Of a DNA stretch of 64,000 bases, positions 9,538-18,170 are shown piece by piece (the first letter of the stretch is position 1; each line of letters starts with the position of its first letter). The position numbers and the translations under genes were made by a program. Source of the DNA: RPQJ01 sp963748985 (GTDB lineage Bacteria > Pseudomonadota > Gammaproteobacteria > Steroidobacterales > Steroidobacteraceae); contig CAVVKQ010000015.1 in NCBI GenBank assembly GCA_963748985.1, positions 1 through 64,000 of the forward strand, written 5' to 3'. The notes under the pieces were generated by a model. That model was given only the letters and a program-made list of their open reading frames with translations, did no database searches and was not told the origin of the DNA.

Positions 9538-12500
9538 GTGCGTTTGTGGGAGTTCGCAGTCCGGCGCTGGCAGTTCACGCTGCTGCTGTTTGGACTGTTG
9601 CTCGGCGTGGGGTTTACCACGCTCAAGAACATTCCGCGCGCCGAGGACCCGGAGTTTCACGCGCCCGTGCCGATCGTCGTCGTCGCCTATCCGGGCGCGG
9701 ACCCTGCTGACATCGAGCGACTGATCGTCGATCCCATCGAAGACGCGATCAACGAACTCGACGACATCAAGCGCATGGACAGCCGCTCGCTCGACGGCGT
9801 CGGCATCATCCAGGTCGAGTTCCAGTGGGACCAGGATCCGGACGAAAAGTACGACGAGGTGGTGCGCGAGGTAAACCGAATCCGCGCCGAACTGCCCGTA
9901 GACATTGCGAGCCTGGAGGTGCGGCGCACCGGCTCCGGCCTGGTCAACATCATGCAGGTCGCCCTCGTCAGCCCGGACGCCTCTTACCGGGAACTCGACG
10001 ACCTCGGCCGTGCGCTGAGCGACGACCTCGAAACGCTGCCCGGTGTGCGCCGCAGTGAGGTGTTCGCGCTGCCCGAACCCGAGGTCCGCATCGCCGTCGA
10101 CCTGGAGCGGATGGGTCGCGCGGGTATTTCACTCGGACAGGTCGAAGCCGCGGTGCGCGGCGAAAACGCATCGATCCCGGGCGGCTCGGTCGACCTCGGC
10201 TTGCGCAAGTTCAACCTGAAGACCTCGGGCAGCTACGATTCGCTCGACGAAATCGCGGGCACGGTCGTGGCGAGCCGCAACGGCAGCGTGGTCCGGCTGC
10301 GCGACATCGCCGAGGTCTCGTGGGACACGAGCGAGCAGCAATACATCGGCCGCTACAACGGCCAGCGTGCCATCTTCGTGACCGCGAGCGCCAAGGACCG
10401 CGTCGACGTTTTCGACGTACGGAAGGTCATCGACGGCAGCCTCGCTCGCTTCGAGGGCACCTTGCCGCCGAACGTCAGGCTCGAGCACGGCTTCGACCAG
10501 ACGCGCAACGTCAAGCATCGGCTCGACCGACTCGGCATCGACTTCGCCATAGCGATCAGCCTGGTCCTGTTGACGCTGACCCCGCTCGGCCTGCGGGCCG
10601 CCAGCGTGGTGATGATCTCGATCCCGCTCTCGCTCGCGATCGGCCTCGCCGCGCTCTACTTCACGGGCTTTTCGCTCAACCAGCTCTCCATCGCGGGTTT
10701 CGTGCTGGCGCTCGGCCTGCTGGTCGACGACTCGATCGTCGTCGTCGAGAACATAGAGCGCTACCTGCGCGCCGGGTACAACCGGGTCGAGGCCGCGATT
10801 GCGGCCACCGACCAGATCGCGCTCGCAGTCGTCGGCTGCACCGCAACGCTGCTGTTCGCGTTCCTGCCACTGCTGTTCCTGCCCGAGGGAGCCGGCATCT
10901 TCATCCGTTCGCTGCCGGCGGCGGTGCTGTTCACCGTAGCCGCGTCGCTGCTCGTTTCGCTGACGGTCGTCCCCTTCCTCGCGAGTCGCATGCTGCGAAC
11001 CGAGGGACACGGCGCCGAGGGCAACAAGGCCCTGCAGGGATTGATGCGAGTGATCCACGGCATCTACGGTCCGGCGCTGCGTGTCGCACTGGCCGCGCCG
11101 AAGCGCACGCTGCTCGCAGCGCTGACCTTCGTGCTCGCCGCTTTTGGCCTCACTGCGCTGATGGGTTTCAGCCTGTTTCCGAACGCCGACATCCCGCAGT
11201 TCCGCATCGCCATCGAGACGCCAACAGGCGCGAGCCTGACCGATACCGATCGCGCCGTGCGCTTCATCGAAGCCGAACTGCAGCGGCACGAGGAAGTGAA
11301 GCATGTGTTCGCAAACGTGGGTCGCGGCAACCCCCGCGTCTACTACAACATCTTCCCCGAGGAGAAAAAGGCGAACGTCGGCGAGGTCTTCGTCGAGTTG
11401 CGGCAGTTCGACCCGCGCACGACGCCGGCGCTGCTCGAGGAATTGCGACAGACGTTCGCCGGCTACCCCGGCGCACGCATCATCGTCGAGAGCTATCGCA
11501 ACGGCCCGCCGATCAACGCACCGATCGAGATCGCGATCGTGGGACCTGACCTCGATACCCTGCAGGAACTCGCGAACCAGGCCGAAGCGCTCATGGTGGC
11601 GACGCCGGGCACCCGCAACGTCGATAACCCGGCCCGTCGCCTGCGCACCGATCTCGACCTGCGCATCGATTCCGACAAGGCTGCGCTGTTCGGCGTCGCT
11701 CCGGTCGAGGTCGACCGCACGGTGCGCGCTGCGGTCGCGGGCCTCACCGTGGGCAAGTACCGTGAATCGGACGGCGACGAATACGACATCACGTTGCGCC
11801 TGCCGATGCATGAGCGGCAGCAGCTGCAGGCGCTCGATTACATCGAGGTCGCCTCGGCGAGCGGGCAGCCCGTGCCATTGCGGCAGTTGACCGATCCGGA
11901 ATTCAAGGCGGCGCCAAGCGCGATCCGCCGGCACGATCGGCTGCGCGAATACGTGCTGACGGCGTACCCGACCGCGGACATGAACGTGGCCGAGGTGACG
12001 CAGAGCGTCTTGCGGAACCTGCAGCAGCTCGAGTTGCCACCCGGTTACTCGATTCGGGCCGGCGGCGAACTCGAAGCGCAGCAGGAGAGTTTTGGCGGCA
12101 TCGGCACGGCCGTGCTGGTTGCGGTGTTCGGCATCCTGGCGGTGCTGGTGCTCGAATTCGGCAGCTTCCGCTCGATGCTGATCGTCGCGGGCGTGATTCC
12201 ACTCGGCATGGCCGGCGGCTTCATCGCGCTGTTCCTGGCGGGTTACGACCTGTCATTCACCGCAACGATCGGAATCGTGGCGCTCATCGGCATCGAAATC
12301 AAGAACTCGATCCTGCTCGTCGACTTCACCAACCAGCTGCGTGAACAGGGGGTGCCGCTCGACGACGCGATCACGCAGGCGGGCGAAATCCGCTTCCTGC
12401 CGATCCTGCTGACGTCCGCTACGGCGATCGGCGGGCTGCTGCCGCTGGCGATCCAGGGCTCGGGTCTCTATTCGCCGCTCGCAATCGTGATCATCGGCGG

Positions 12501-12627
12501 ACTGGTGTCTTCGACACTGCTCGGCCGGCTGGTGACGCCGGTGATGTACAAGGTGCTGCCGCCGTCGATCGTGGTGTTGCCCGGGGCGGCGGTCGATGCC
12601 TCGATGGCCGTCACGCGGGCGGTCTGA
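9538..12627 (+). CDS. RND efflux transporter permease
   Basis: 1029 aa from a GTG start three bases after the adaptor stop. Full-length RND architecture: TM1, a large periplasmic porter loop, TM2-6, a second loop and TM8-12. The proton-relay acidic pair is seen as GLLVDDSIVVVEN near residue 397. The TM10 lysine is seen in IEIKNSILL near 921. The N-terminal sequence (ADIERLIVDPIEDAINEL) is that of the AcrB/HAE family. It exports hydrophobic or amphiphilic compounds with the adaptor and the TolC protein encoded upstream. Substrate is unknown. Confidence 0.93.
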   Translation: MRLWEFAVRRWQFTLLLFGLLLGVGFTTLKNIPRAEDPEFHAPVPIVVVAYPGADPADIERLIVDPIEDAINELDDIKRMDSRSLDGVGIIQVEFQWDQDPDEKYDEVVREVNRIRAELPVDIASLEVRRTGSGLVNIMQVALVSPDASYRELDDLGRALSDDLETLPGVRRSEVFALPEPEVRIAVDLERMGRAGISLGQVEAAVRGENASIPGGSVDLGLRKFNLKTSGSYDSLDEIAGTVVASRNGSVVRLRDIAEVSWDTSEQQYIGRYNGQRAIFVTASAKDRVDVFDVRKVIDGSLARFEGTLPPNVRLEHGFDQTRNVKHRLDRLGIDFAIAISLVLLTLTPLGLRAASVVMISIPLSLAIGLAALYFTGFSLNQLSIAGFVLALGLLVDDSIVVVENIERYLRAGYNRVEAAIAATDQIALAVVGCTATLLFAFLPLLFLPEGAGIFIRSLPAAVLFTVAASLLVSLTVVPFLASRMLRTEGHGAEGNKALQGLMRVIHGIYGPALRVALAAPKRTLLAALTFVLAAFGLTALMGFSLFPNADIPQFRIAIETPTGASLTDTDRAVRFIEAELQRHEEVKHVFANVGRGNPRVYYNIFPEEKKANVGEVFVELRQFDPRTTPALLEELRQTFAGYPGARIIVESYRNGPPINAPIEIAIVGPDLDTLQELANQAEALMVATPGTRNVDNPARRLRTDLDLRIDSDKAALFGVAPVEVDRTVRAAVAGLTVGKYRESDGDEYDITLRLPMHERQQLQALDYIEVASASGQPVPLRQLTDPEFKAAPSAIRRHDRLREYVLTAYPTADMNVAEVTQSVLRNLQQLELPPGYSIRAGGELEAQQESFGGIGTAVLVAVFGILAVLVLEFGSFRSMLIVAGVIPLGMAGGFIALFLAGYDLSFTATIGIVALIGIEIKNSILLVDFTNQLREQGVPLDDAITQAGEIRFLPILLTSATAIGGLLPLAIQGSGLYSPLAIVIIGGLVSSTLLGRLVTPVMYKVLPPSIVVLPGAAVDASMAVTRAV

Positions 12628-12784
12628 CGCGCGTTCGTTCCGGGTCTTACCCGGGCGAGCGGAAACTCCAGGGAATCACCAATTATCTGGTTTGACCAAT
12701 TCGGACCGTCTAGAGTCTTAATTCCTGGCGACGTGAAGCGCTCTGATTCAGCCACATCTTCACCAAACGGCAGCCAATGCCGAC

Positions 12785-13459
12785 TCAGCTCCTGCTGGAA
12801 GCCAGTCCGACCAGGCGGGCAATGACTATGGCCGGAAAAAGGACGCCCAAAGTGGATAGAAAAGTGGACAGCATCCTGGCGGAAGTACCCACAGCATAGA
12901 TGTCTCCGAAGCCCACGGTAGTCAGTGAAGTCAGGCTGAAATAGATGAAGTAAACATAGTCATTGTCCGTCCCACTCAGCAGGACATTACCGCCCAGGGA
13001 AGTCCCCGTAGCGGCATGAATGACTTCCAGTGTCAGCGCCCCCATGAGTGCCAACAAGAGGTAAACATTAACCGCTCCGATAATCCGGTAAGTGTTCACA
13101 ATCTGGTCGCGAAACAACAGCCGGAGGTTGATGAAAATAAACACCAGCGTATTGGCGATGCCTATGACATTTTCCAGGACGAAGAATGAATACGGGTTCT
13201 CTCCGAAACGAATGAGTCGCAACGTCAGGTGAATGCTGAACAGTATTGCGGAGACGGCTATGAGCCCTGCACTGCGTGTCGAAAATATCCCTGAAAAGAA
13301 CACGCTGAGCAAAAGTATGTTGAACAGCAGTACTCCGTGATCACTGACTTCCATGACTACCGGGAGTACGAATACTGCGGCAATGAGCATGATCAGCAAG
13401 GTGACGAAACTGGCATCAGCCAGCCAGTAAGCCTGGAATTTTCTGATCAGGTTTCGCAT
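12785..13459 (-). CDS. Putative potassium channel (two-TM pore, Ion_trans_2 type)
   Basis: 224 aa. Four hydrophobic segments lie in the N-terminal half (about 19-37, 44-60, 65-82, 92-114). They are followed by M1 (125-146), a pore helix with the filter TTVGFGD (about 180-186) and M2 (196-218). The filter has Phe in place of the common Tyr, which is known in K+ channels. No RCK or cyclic-nucleotide domain follows. Codons are visibly less GC-biased than in neighbouring genes (many AAT, ATA and TTT-type codons), suggesting recent acquisition. It stands alone between the RND operon and a 461-bp gene-free stretch. Confidence 0.8.
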   Translation of the reverse strand: MRNLIRKFQAYWLADASFVTLLIMLIAAVFVLPVVMEVSDHGVLLFNILLLSVFFSGIFSTRSAGLIAVSAILFSIHLTLRLIRFGENPYSFFVLENVIGIANTLVFIFINLRLLFRDQIVNTYRIIGAVNVYLLLALMGALTLEVIHAATGTSLGGNVLLSGTDNDYVYFIYFSLTSLTTVGFGDIYAVGTSARMLSTFLSTLGVLFPAIVIARLVGLASSRS

Positions 13460-13920
13460 GGCGTATTGCTGTCCAGAACTATAGCGGCTTCATTGCCCGG
13501 TTTCGGGCTGGGTTGGCGCGAAGGTCCGCACGTGGCCGGTTGACCCCGGTCGTGAGTGTCTGCAATCTCGCGGTCCCTCACAACGCCCGCATTCCTGCCG
13601 CCCATAGCGGCCCCCTAGAGGGGAAATAACGACCCGATCCAGACATCGGCCCTCGCGCGACGGCAAGGCCTGTAGTTCCACCCAGGAAAAGCCGTCGCCA
13701 GGCCCTCCCCTGCATCAGGCAGTGTTCGAGGTGCCCACGGCCCTGGGTATCGCGAAGCATGAACGGTCTGAAAACCGCCCCGGAAACGCTCGGTCTCAGG
13801 CATCCAATCCTTTTTCTGCGCGCACCGAACGGATTCGGATCCGATCCGGCGCGGCTTGCCCGGCTCTGGACTATAATTCGCTACCCCGATTTCTTTTTTC
13901 CATGACCCGCGAGGAACGAT
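13460..13920. other. 461-bp intergenic stretch without a convincing gene
   Basis: Only shadow frames without domain character cross this stretch. A TATAAT hexamer at 13872-13877 is a -10 candidate for the downstream coiled-coil gene, but no good -35 was found at the right distance. A 23-bp segment at 13554-13576 recurs imperfectly at 14835-14857, on the other side of that gene. Confidence 0.5.
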
Positions 13921-14694
13921 GTGAGTCAAACGCAGCAAGACCTTCAATTGAAAGTTTGGAAAGAGCTCGCCATCAGCAAGCAGATCCTGATGCGAGCGGC
14001 CACGGAAGCACTCAAGCTCGACCCGGAGTGCACGCAGGAAGAGCTGAAGGAAGCACTGGAGGGTGCGCTGAAGAAGATCGCCAAGGCGGATACCGACCTC
14101 TTCAACGCGAAGGAAGAGGCGAAGGTCGCCATCACTGCGCTCGAGCAGAAGGTCGCCGCGACCGAGGAGCGCCTGGCGATTGCGCAGAGGGCTGCTACCG
14201 AGGCGAAAGCCGCGCAGGACGACGCGGTTCAGCAGATCGCCAACCAGCGCGCTGCCGCCGCGAGGGAGCTGCAGAAGGTCAAGGACCACCTGACCGAGCG
14301 TGACAAGTCACTCAAGGCGATCAACACGGCACTGGCCGACACGCCGGAAAACCTTCTGAAGAAAATGAACACGCTCAAAAAGCAGAAACAGGAAGAAGCG
14401 GATGCACGTCGCCAGGTCGAGTCCGCGCTGAATGCGCTGCGCACCGAGAAGCGCCAGCAGGACCAGAGGTCGGCGGACGTGCTGCGCAATGGCGCGACCC
14501 TGGTGAGCCGCTATCGCGACCTGCGCGCGCTGTCGCTGAAGCTGCTTGAGCAGCTCCAGCCGCTGGTCGAGGATGCGAAGAGCCTGCCGGAGATTCCCGA
14601 GCTGGACACGGGTCTGCTGGAAGCCATCGAGCAGCCGGCGGACAGGAGTTTCAAACGCCCTGCCCGCTCGAGCCGCGGCCTGCCCTCGTCCTGA
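13921..14694 (+). CDS. Predicted cytoplasmic coiled-coil protein
   Basis: 257 aa from GTG 13921, preceded by GAGGAA at good distance; an ATG overlapping the GTG is immediately followed by a stop and cannot be used. Residues about 30-190 are almost entirely helical and charged, rich in Ala, Glu, Lys and Gln with heptad-like spacing, so a long coiled coil is likely. There is no signal peptide or membrane segment. The C-terminus (about 195-257) is Leu-rich and then basic (KRPARSSRG). I do not recognise a named family. It stands alone and could be structural or chromosome-associated, but nothing in the sequence decides this. Confidence 0.75.
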   Translation: MSQTQQDLQLKVWKELAISKQILMRAATEALKLDPECTQEELKEALEGALKKIAKADTDLFNAKEEAKVAITALEQKVAATEERLAIAQRAATEAKAAQDDAVQQIANQRAAAARELQKVKDHLTERDKSLKAINTALADTPENLLKKMNTLKKQKQEEADARRQVESALNALRTEKRQQDQRSADVLRNGATLVSRYRDLRALSLKLLEQLQPLVEDAKSLPEIPELDTGLLEAIEQPADRSFKRPARSSRGLPSS

Positions 14695-14883
14695 ACGCGG
14701 CGCAGCCCTTTACCCGGCACAGGATGATCGGATCGCTGGCGCACTCAAGCCAGTCGGAGCGGAGGTTCGGAGGGGTACTGCTCCGGCGCCGTGCGTTGCG
14801 GGCTTGAGAACATGCGCGCTATGACCGCGTCCAGGAGTGTCCGCAATCCCGCGGCCATGACGATGTGGTGATAGAGCCTGGTA

Positions 14884-14925
14884 ATTAGTGGTCAGTGATC
14901 AGTGATTGGTGACTAGTGATTAGTG
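14884..14925. repeat. Heptameric tandem repeat, six degenerate copies of RTYAGTG
   Basis: Consecutive 7-bp units read ATTAGTG, GTCAGTG, ATCAGTG, ATTGGTG, ACTAGTG and ATTAGTG, just downstream of the GntR stop codon. The rest of 14695-14940 holds no gene. The array is AT-richer than its surroundings. Confidence 0.75.
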
Positions 14926-14940
14926 ATCACAGATCGCTGG

Positions 14941-15288
14941 TCACTTTTTCAGGAGATCGCCGGCACTGAGCCCGAGGCGCTCGATCGTCAACAGTACGCG
15001 CGGCCATTCCGTGACGAGGAATTTCTCGCGTTCGTCCCGCATCAGACTTACGCGTGCACCCGGCGTGACGAACATGCCGCGGCCGCGACGCTTCTCGACC
15101 AACCCCTCGTCGACCAGCTGCTGGTAACCCTTCAGGACGGTCAACGGATTGAGCGTGTACTCGGCAGCGACGCTGCGTACGGATGGGAGCGCGTCGCCTT
15201 CGGCGAGCGTGCCTTCGAGGATCATCGCCACCACCTTGTCACGGAGTTGGCGGTAGATCGGCTGGTTGTCGTTCCAGGTGGAGTCCAT
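14941..15288 (-). CDS. GntR family transcriptional regulator, YtrA subfamily
   Basis: 115 aa, the short length typical of YtrA-type GntR proteins, which lack a large effector domain. The winged helix spans about residues 8-78 (PIYRQLRDKVVAMILEG, then LPSVRSVAAEYTLNPLTV). A short helical dimerisation tail follows. Such regulators often repress their own operon, usually with membrane or ABC-transporter genes. Here the partner is a 53-aa membrane protein encoded 67 bp upstream on the same strand, and a perfect palindrome overlaps the presumed promoter. Confidence 0.9.
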   Translation of the reverse strand: MDSTWNDNQPIYRQLRDKVVAMILEGTLAEGDALPSVRSVAAEYTLNPLTVLKGYQQLVDEGLVEKRRGRGMFVTPGARVSLMRDEREKFLVTEWPRVLLTIERLGLSAGDLLKK

Positions 15289-15355
15289 GCGTCATCAGAG
15301 TTCGGAACAGGGTGGTGCGCTGCTCTACTGTAGCAGAACACCGAGACCGGTCCCG

Positions 15356-15517
15356 TCAGGGGCGACCGGTATGCGATGCCATGACGGAGGGGTGCGCATC
15401 GAGAGCCGGGGGCGTGATGGCCTGATGCGCCACCGGCCTCGATGCGACCGCATACCCTGCGACCGACCATGCGACGACGGCGAGGACTGTTGCCCAGATC
15501 CTGTCTGACGTCTTCAT
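15356..15517 (-). CDS. Small single-pass membrane or secreted protein (53 aa)
   Basis: ATG at 15517 is preceded at normal distance by GAGGTG; the stop is TGA at 15356-15358. The N-terminus MKTSDRIWATVLAVVAWSVA is a charged start followed by a hydrophobic helix. The remainder is Pro/Ala/His-rich and short. It could be a membrane-anchored peptide or a cleaved secreted one (possible cut after AVA). It lies between the operator palindrome and the GntR gene, in the same direction, so both are probably cotranscribed. No family is recognised. The good ribosome site and signal-like N-terminus are the evidence that it is real. Confidence 0.6.
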   Translation of the reverse strand: MKTSDRIWATVLAVVAWSVAGYAVASRPVAHQAITPPALDAHPSVMASHTGRP

Positions 15518-15550
15518 GGTGGTCACCTCATCCGTGAGTGGGCTTCCTTG

Positions 15551-15572
15551 GTGTTGTAGTTAACTACAACAC
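15551..15572. promoter_or_regulatory. Perfect 22-bp palindromic operator overlapping a promoter
   Basis: GTGTTGTAGTT is followed directly by its exact complement AACTACAACAC. On the minus strand TTGCAA (15586-15581), a 17-bp spacer and TTAACT (15563-15558) form a plausible promoter whose -10 sits in the palindrome centre. This is the expected binding site of the YtrA-type GntR regulator encoded downstream. Confidence 0.75.
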
Positions 15573-15743
15573 TAAACACTTTGCAAGCCCTCAAGGCATG
15601 AATCGTGCCGGAGGCAGAGGCGGCTTTCCGACCAGGCGTGCTTTGCAGCGCGTTAAAATGCTGAATCCCGGACAGACACAAGCGACGGGCACATTACCCG
15701 CCACGAGCGACCCGGGCTCAGACACCACAGAGAGAGTTCCCTC

Positions 15744-16721
15744 ATGAAGACCCCCGTCAACGTCGCCATCACCGGCGCCGCGGGCCAGATCGGCTACGCG
15801 CTTGCCTTCCGAGTGGCCTCGGGCCAGATGCTCGGGCCCGACCAGCCGGTCAACCTGCACCTGCTCGAGATCACGCCGGCGCTTGGCGCGCTGCAGGGCG
15901 TCATGATGGAACTGAACGACTGCGCGTTTCCGACCCTGAACAGGATCGTTGCGACCGACGACGCGAAGGTTGCGTTCAAGGATTGTCATGCAGCGCTGCT
16001 CGTCGGCGCGCGGCCGCGCGGTCCTGGCATGGAGCGCAAGGACCTGCTGCTCGCCAACGCGCAGATTTTCTCGGTGCAGGGCAAGGCGCTCGACGCCGTC
16101 GCGGATCGCAACGTGCGCGTGCTGGTCGTCGGCAACCCGGCGAACACCAACTCGCTGATCGCGATGAAGAACGCACCGAGCCTGAGCCCCTCGCGTTTCA
16201 CCGCGATGGTTCGCCTCGATCACAACCGCGCGCTGTCGCAGCTGGCGGAGAAGACGGGCACGCACGTGACCGATCTCAAGAAGGTGATCATCTGGGGCAA
16301 CCACTCGGCGACGCAGTATCCCGACCTGCATCACGCGACCGTTGCGGGCAAACCCGCGCTGTCACTGGTCGATCAAGCCTGGTATGCCAGCACGTTCATT
16401 CCCGTAGTGCAGCAACGCGGCGCGGCAATCATCAAGGCGCGCGGCGCGTCGTCGGCCGCATCGGCTGCATCGGCCGCAATCGACCACATCCGCGACTGGG
16501 CGCTCGGAACGCCGGCGGGTGACTGGGTCTCGATGGGCATTCCTTCGGATGGCAGCTACGGCATTCCGGAAGGCGTGATCTACGGCTTCCCGGTGACCTG
16601 CAGCGGCGGCAAGTACGAGATCGTGCAGGGGCTCGCGGTCAACGAGTTCAGCCGCACGCGCATGGACGCGACCCACAAGGAACTCCTCGAGGAGCGCGAC
16701 GGCGTCAAGGACCTCATCTAG
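15744..16721 (+). CDS. mdh: Malate dehydrogenase
   Basis: 325 aa, matching the cytosolic-type bacterial malate dehydrogenases. It interconverts malate and oxaloacetate with NAD in the TCA cycle. Visible motifs are the nucleotide loop TGAAGQIGYAL near the N-terminus, the mobile substrate loop GARPRGPGMERKDLL with substrate-binding arginines, VGNPANTNS, the Asp of VRLDHNRA and the catalytic His in IWGNHSATQYPD (about 188). A GAGAG-type ribosome site precedes the ATG. The gene is monocistronic. A heptameric GGGGTTA array begins four bases after its stop codon. Confidence 0.97.
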   Translation: MKTPVNVAITGAAGQIGYALAFRVASGQMLGPDQPVNLHLLEITPALGALQGVMMELNDCAFPTLNRIVATDDAKVAFKDCHAALLVGARPRGPGMERKDLLLANAQIFSVQGKALDAVADRNVRVLVVGNPANTNSLIAMKNAPSLSPSRFTAMVRLDHNRALSQLAEKTGTHVTDLKKVIIWGNHSATQYPDLHHATVAGKPALSLVDQAWYASTFIPVVQQRGAAIIKARGASSAASAASAAIDHIRDWALGTPAGDWVSMGIPSDGSYGIPEGVIYGFPVTCSGGKYEIVQGLAVNEFSRTRMDATHKELLEERDGVKDLI

Positions 16722-16724
16722 GAA

Positions 16725-16745
16725 GGGGTTAGGGGTTAGGGGTTA
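16725..16745. repeat. Heptameric tandem repeat, three perfect copies of GGGGTTA
   Basis: Three exact 7-bp units start four bases after the mdh stop codon. The unit length matches the degenerate heptamer array at 14884-14925, though the sequence differs. The four-G runs could form a G-quadruplex if a fourth run were recruited. Confidence 0.8.
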
Positions 16746-16902
16746 GTCGGAACGGCCTGCGGCCGCAACCGACGATGAATCCCGCCCTGCCTGCCTCGCT
16801 CGACGCAGCGGGCGATGGAAGCGATTCCATCGCCCGTTTGCCAAACAATCACGTGACGCTTCGGGGCGAAGACTCAAAGCGGTCAACCTGCGGTCACGTG
16901 CG

Positions 16903-16930
16903 TTGACAATTCCAGAATGAACGTTCATTC
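16903..16930 (+). promoter_or_regulatory. Promoter -35 with perfect 16-bp palindromic operator for the second RND operon
   Basis: TTGACA at 16903-16908 is a consensus -35. GAATGAACGTTCATTC at 16915-16930 is a perfect palindrome lying in the spacer and reaching the -10 region; the -10 itself is not clear. The next gene start is at 16997. A TetR-type regulator ends the same operon (22705-23320) and is the likely ligand-responsive repressor. The GAATGAACGTTCATTC form is common for TetR operators of RND operons. Confidence 0.75.
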
Positions 16931-16996
16931 TTAGCTTTATCCGGTTCCGGGCACCGCCCCAACCGGGCCCGCACGACCTAACTCTGTCGAGGCCAC

Positions 16997-18160
16997 ATGT
17001 CATCGCCCAAGTTCGCGAATCGCAGGGCTGTTTTTGTCCTCGTCGGCCTGACAGGAGTGGCGGCATGCGGCAGCCCGGAAAACGCGCCTCAGGGCCGCGG
17101 CGCCATGCCCGTCACGGTCGTTACGCTCGCCACGGCACCGGTCGTTCTCCACCGTGAATTGCCGGGACGCACAACGCCCTACCTCGTCGCGGAAGTGCGG
17201 CCGCAGGTCAGTGGGATCGTGAAGCAGCGGCTCTACACCGAGGGGACTGCGGTGAAGGCCGGACAACCGCTGTACCAACTCGACGATGCGACGTACCGGG
17301 CGGACCTCGCGAGCGCCAAAGCCGCGCTTGCCCGTGCGGAGGCGACGCTCAACACCGCCCGTCTCAACTCACGGCGCTCCGCCGACCTGTTCGCGATCAA
17401 CGCGGTCAGCAAGCAGGATGACGAAAACGCCGCGGCTGCGTTGAAGCAGGGCGAAGCCGACGTTGCCGCTGCCGCGGCGGCTGTCCGCAGCGCGGAGGTC
17501 ATCCTCGGCTACGCGCGCATCACGGCACCGATCGACGGCCGCATCGGCAAGTCCTCAGTAACGCAGGGTGCGCTCGTCACGGCGAACCAGGACGCGCCGC
17601 TCGCAACGGTGCAACAGCTCGACCCCATCTACGTGGACCTGACGCAGTCGAGCGCGGAATGGCTGGCGCTGCGCAGGGAACTGGCGGCGGGGCGGCTCGA
17701 CGGCAGCCAGAACATGCCGGTCGCGATCGTGCTCGAGGACGGCACGCCCTATGCGCAGTCCGGCAAGCTCGCTTTCTCCGAAGTCAGCGTCGATCCGACG
17801 ACCGGCAGCTTTGCGTTGCGCGTCGTCGTCCCGAACCCCGAGCACATCCTGCTGCCCGGCATGTACGTCCGCGCCATCGTCGGCACTGGAACCCGGCAGT
17901 CAGGCCTGCTCGTCCCGCAGCAAGGCATCGCGCGCGACCCGAAGGGCCACACGACCGCGATGGTCGTCGGCCAGGATGGCAAGGTGGAAGTGCGCCCGGT
18001 GCGCGTGAGCCAGGCGATCGGCGACAAATGGCTGGTCGAGGAAGGCCTGGCTGCCGGCGACAAGGTGATCGTCGAGGGCCTGCAGAAAGTGCAACCCGGC
18101 GCCACGGTGCAGCCGACGGAAGCCGGGGCCGCTCCGCCGACTCCCGCGCAGAAGCCGTAA
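16997..18160 (+). CDS. RND efflux periplasmic adaptor lipoprotein (MexA/AcrA-like)
   Basis: 387 aa. The signal ends in a lipobox (GVAAC, Cys about 26), then come the barrel-sandwich hybrid domain (VRPQVSGIVKQRLYTEG), a helical hairpin (about 100-170), and the rest of the lipoyl and beta-barrel domains (ARITAPIDGRIGKS, SEVSVDPTTGSFALR). It would be anchored to the inner membrane and bridge the pump and the outer-membrane channel encoded downstream. GAGG precedes the ATG. This is the first gene of the operon behind the 16-bp palindrome; the pump gene starts ten bases after its stop. Confidence 0.95.
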   Translation: MSSPKFANRRAVFVLVGLTGVAACGSPENAPQGRGAMPVTVVTLATAPVVLHRELPGRTTPYLVAEVRPQVSGIVKQRLYTEGTAVKAGQPLYQLDDATYRADLASAKAALARAEATLNTARLNSRRSADLFAINAVSKQDDENAAAALKQGEADVAAAAAAVRSAEVILGYARITAPIDGRIGKSSVTQGALVTANQDAPLATVQQLDPIYVDLTQSSAEWLALRRELAAGRLDGSQNMPVAIVLEDGTPYAQSGKLAFSEVSVDPTTGSFALRVVVPNPEHILLPGMYVRAIVGTGTRQSGLLVPQQGIARDPKGHTTAMVVGQDGKVEVRPVRVSQAIGDKWLVEEGLAAGDKVIVEGLQKVQPGATVQPTEAGAAPPTPAQKP

Positions 18161-18170
18161 GCGGCTCGCC

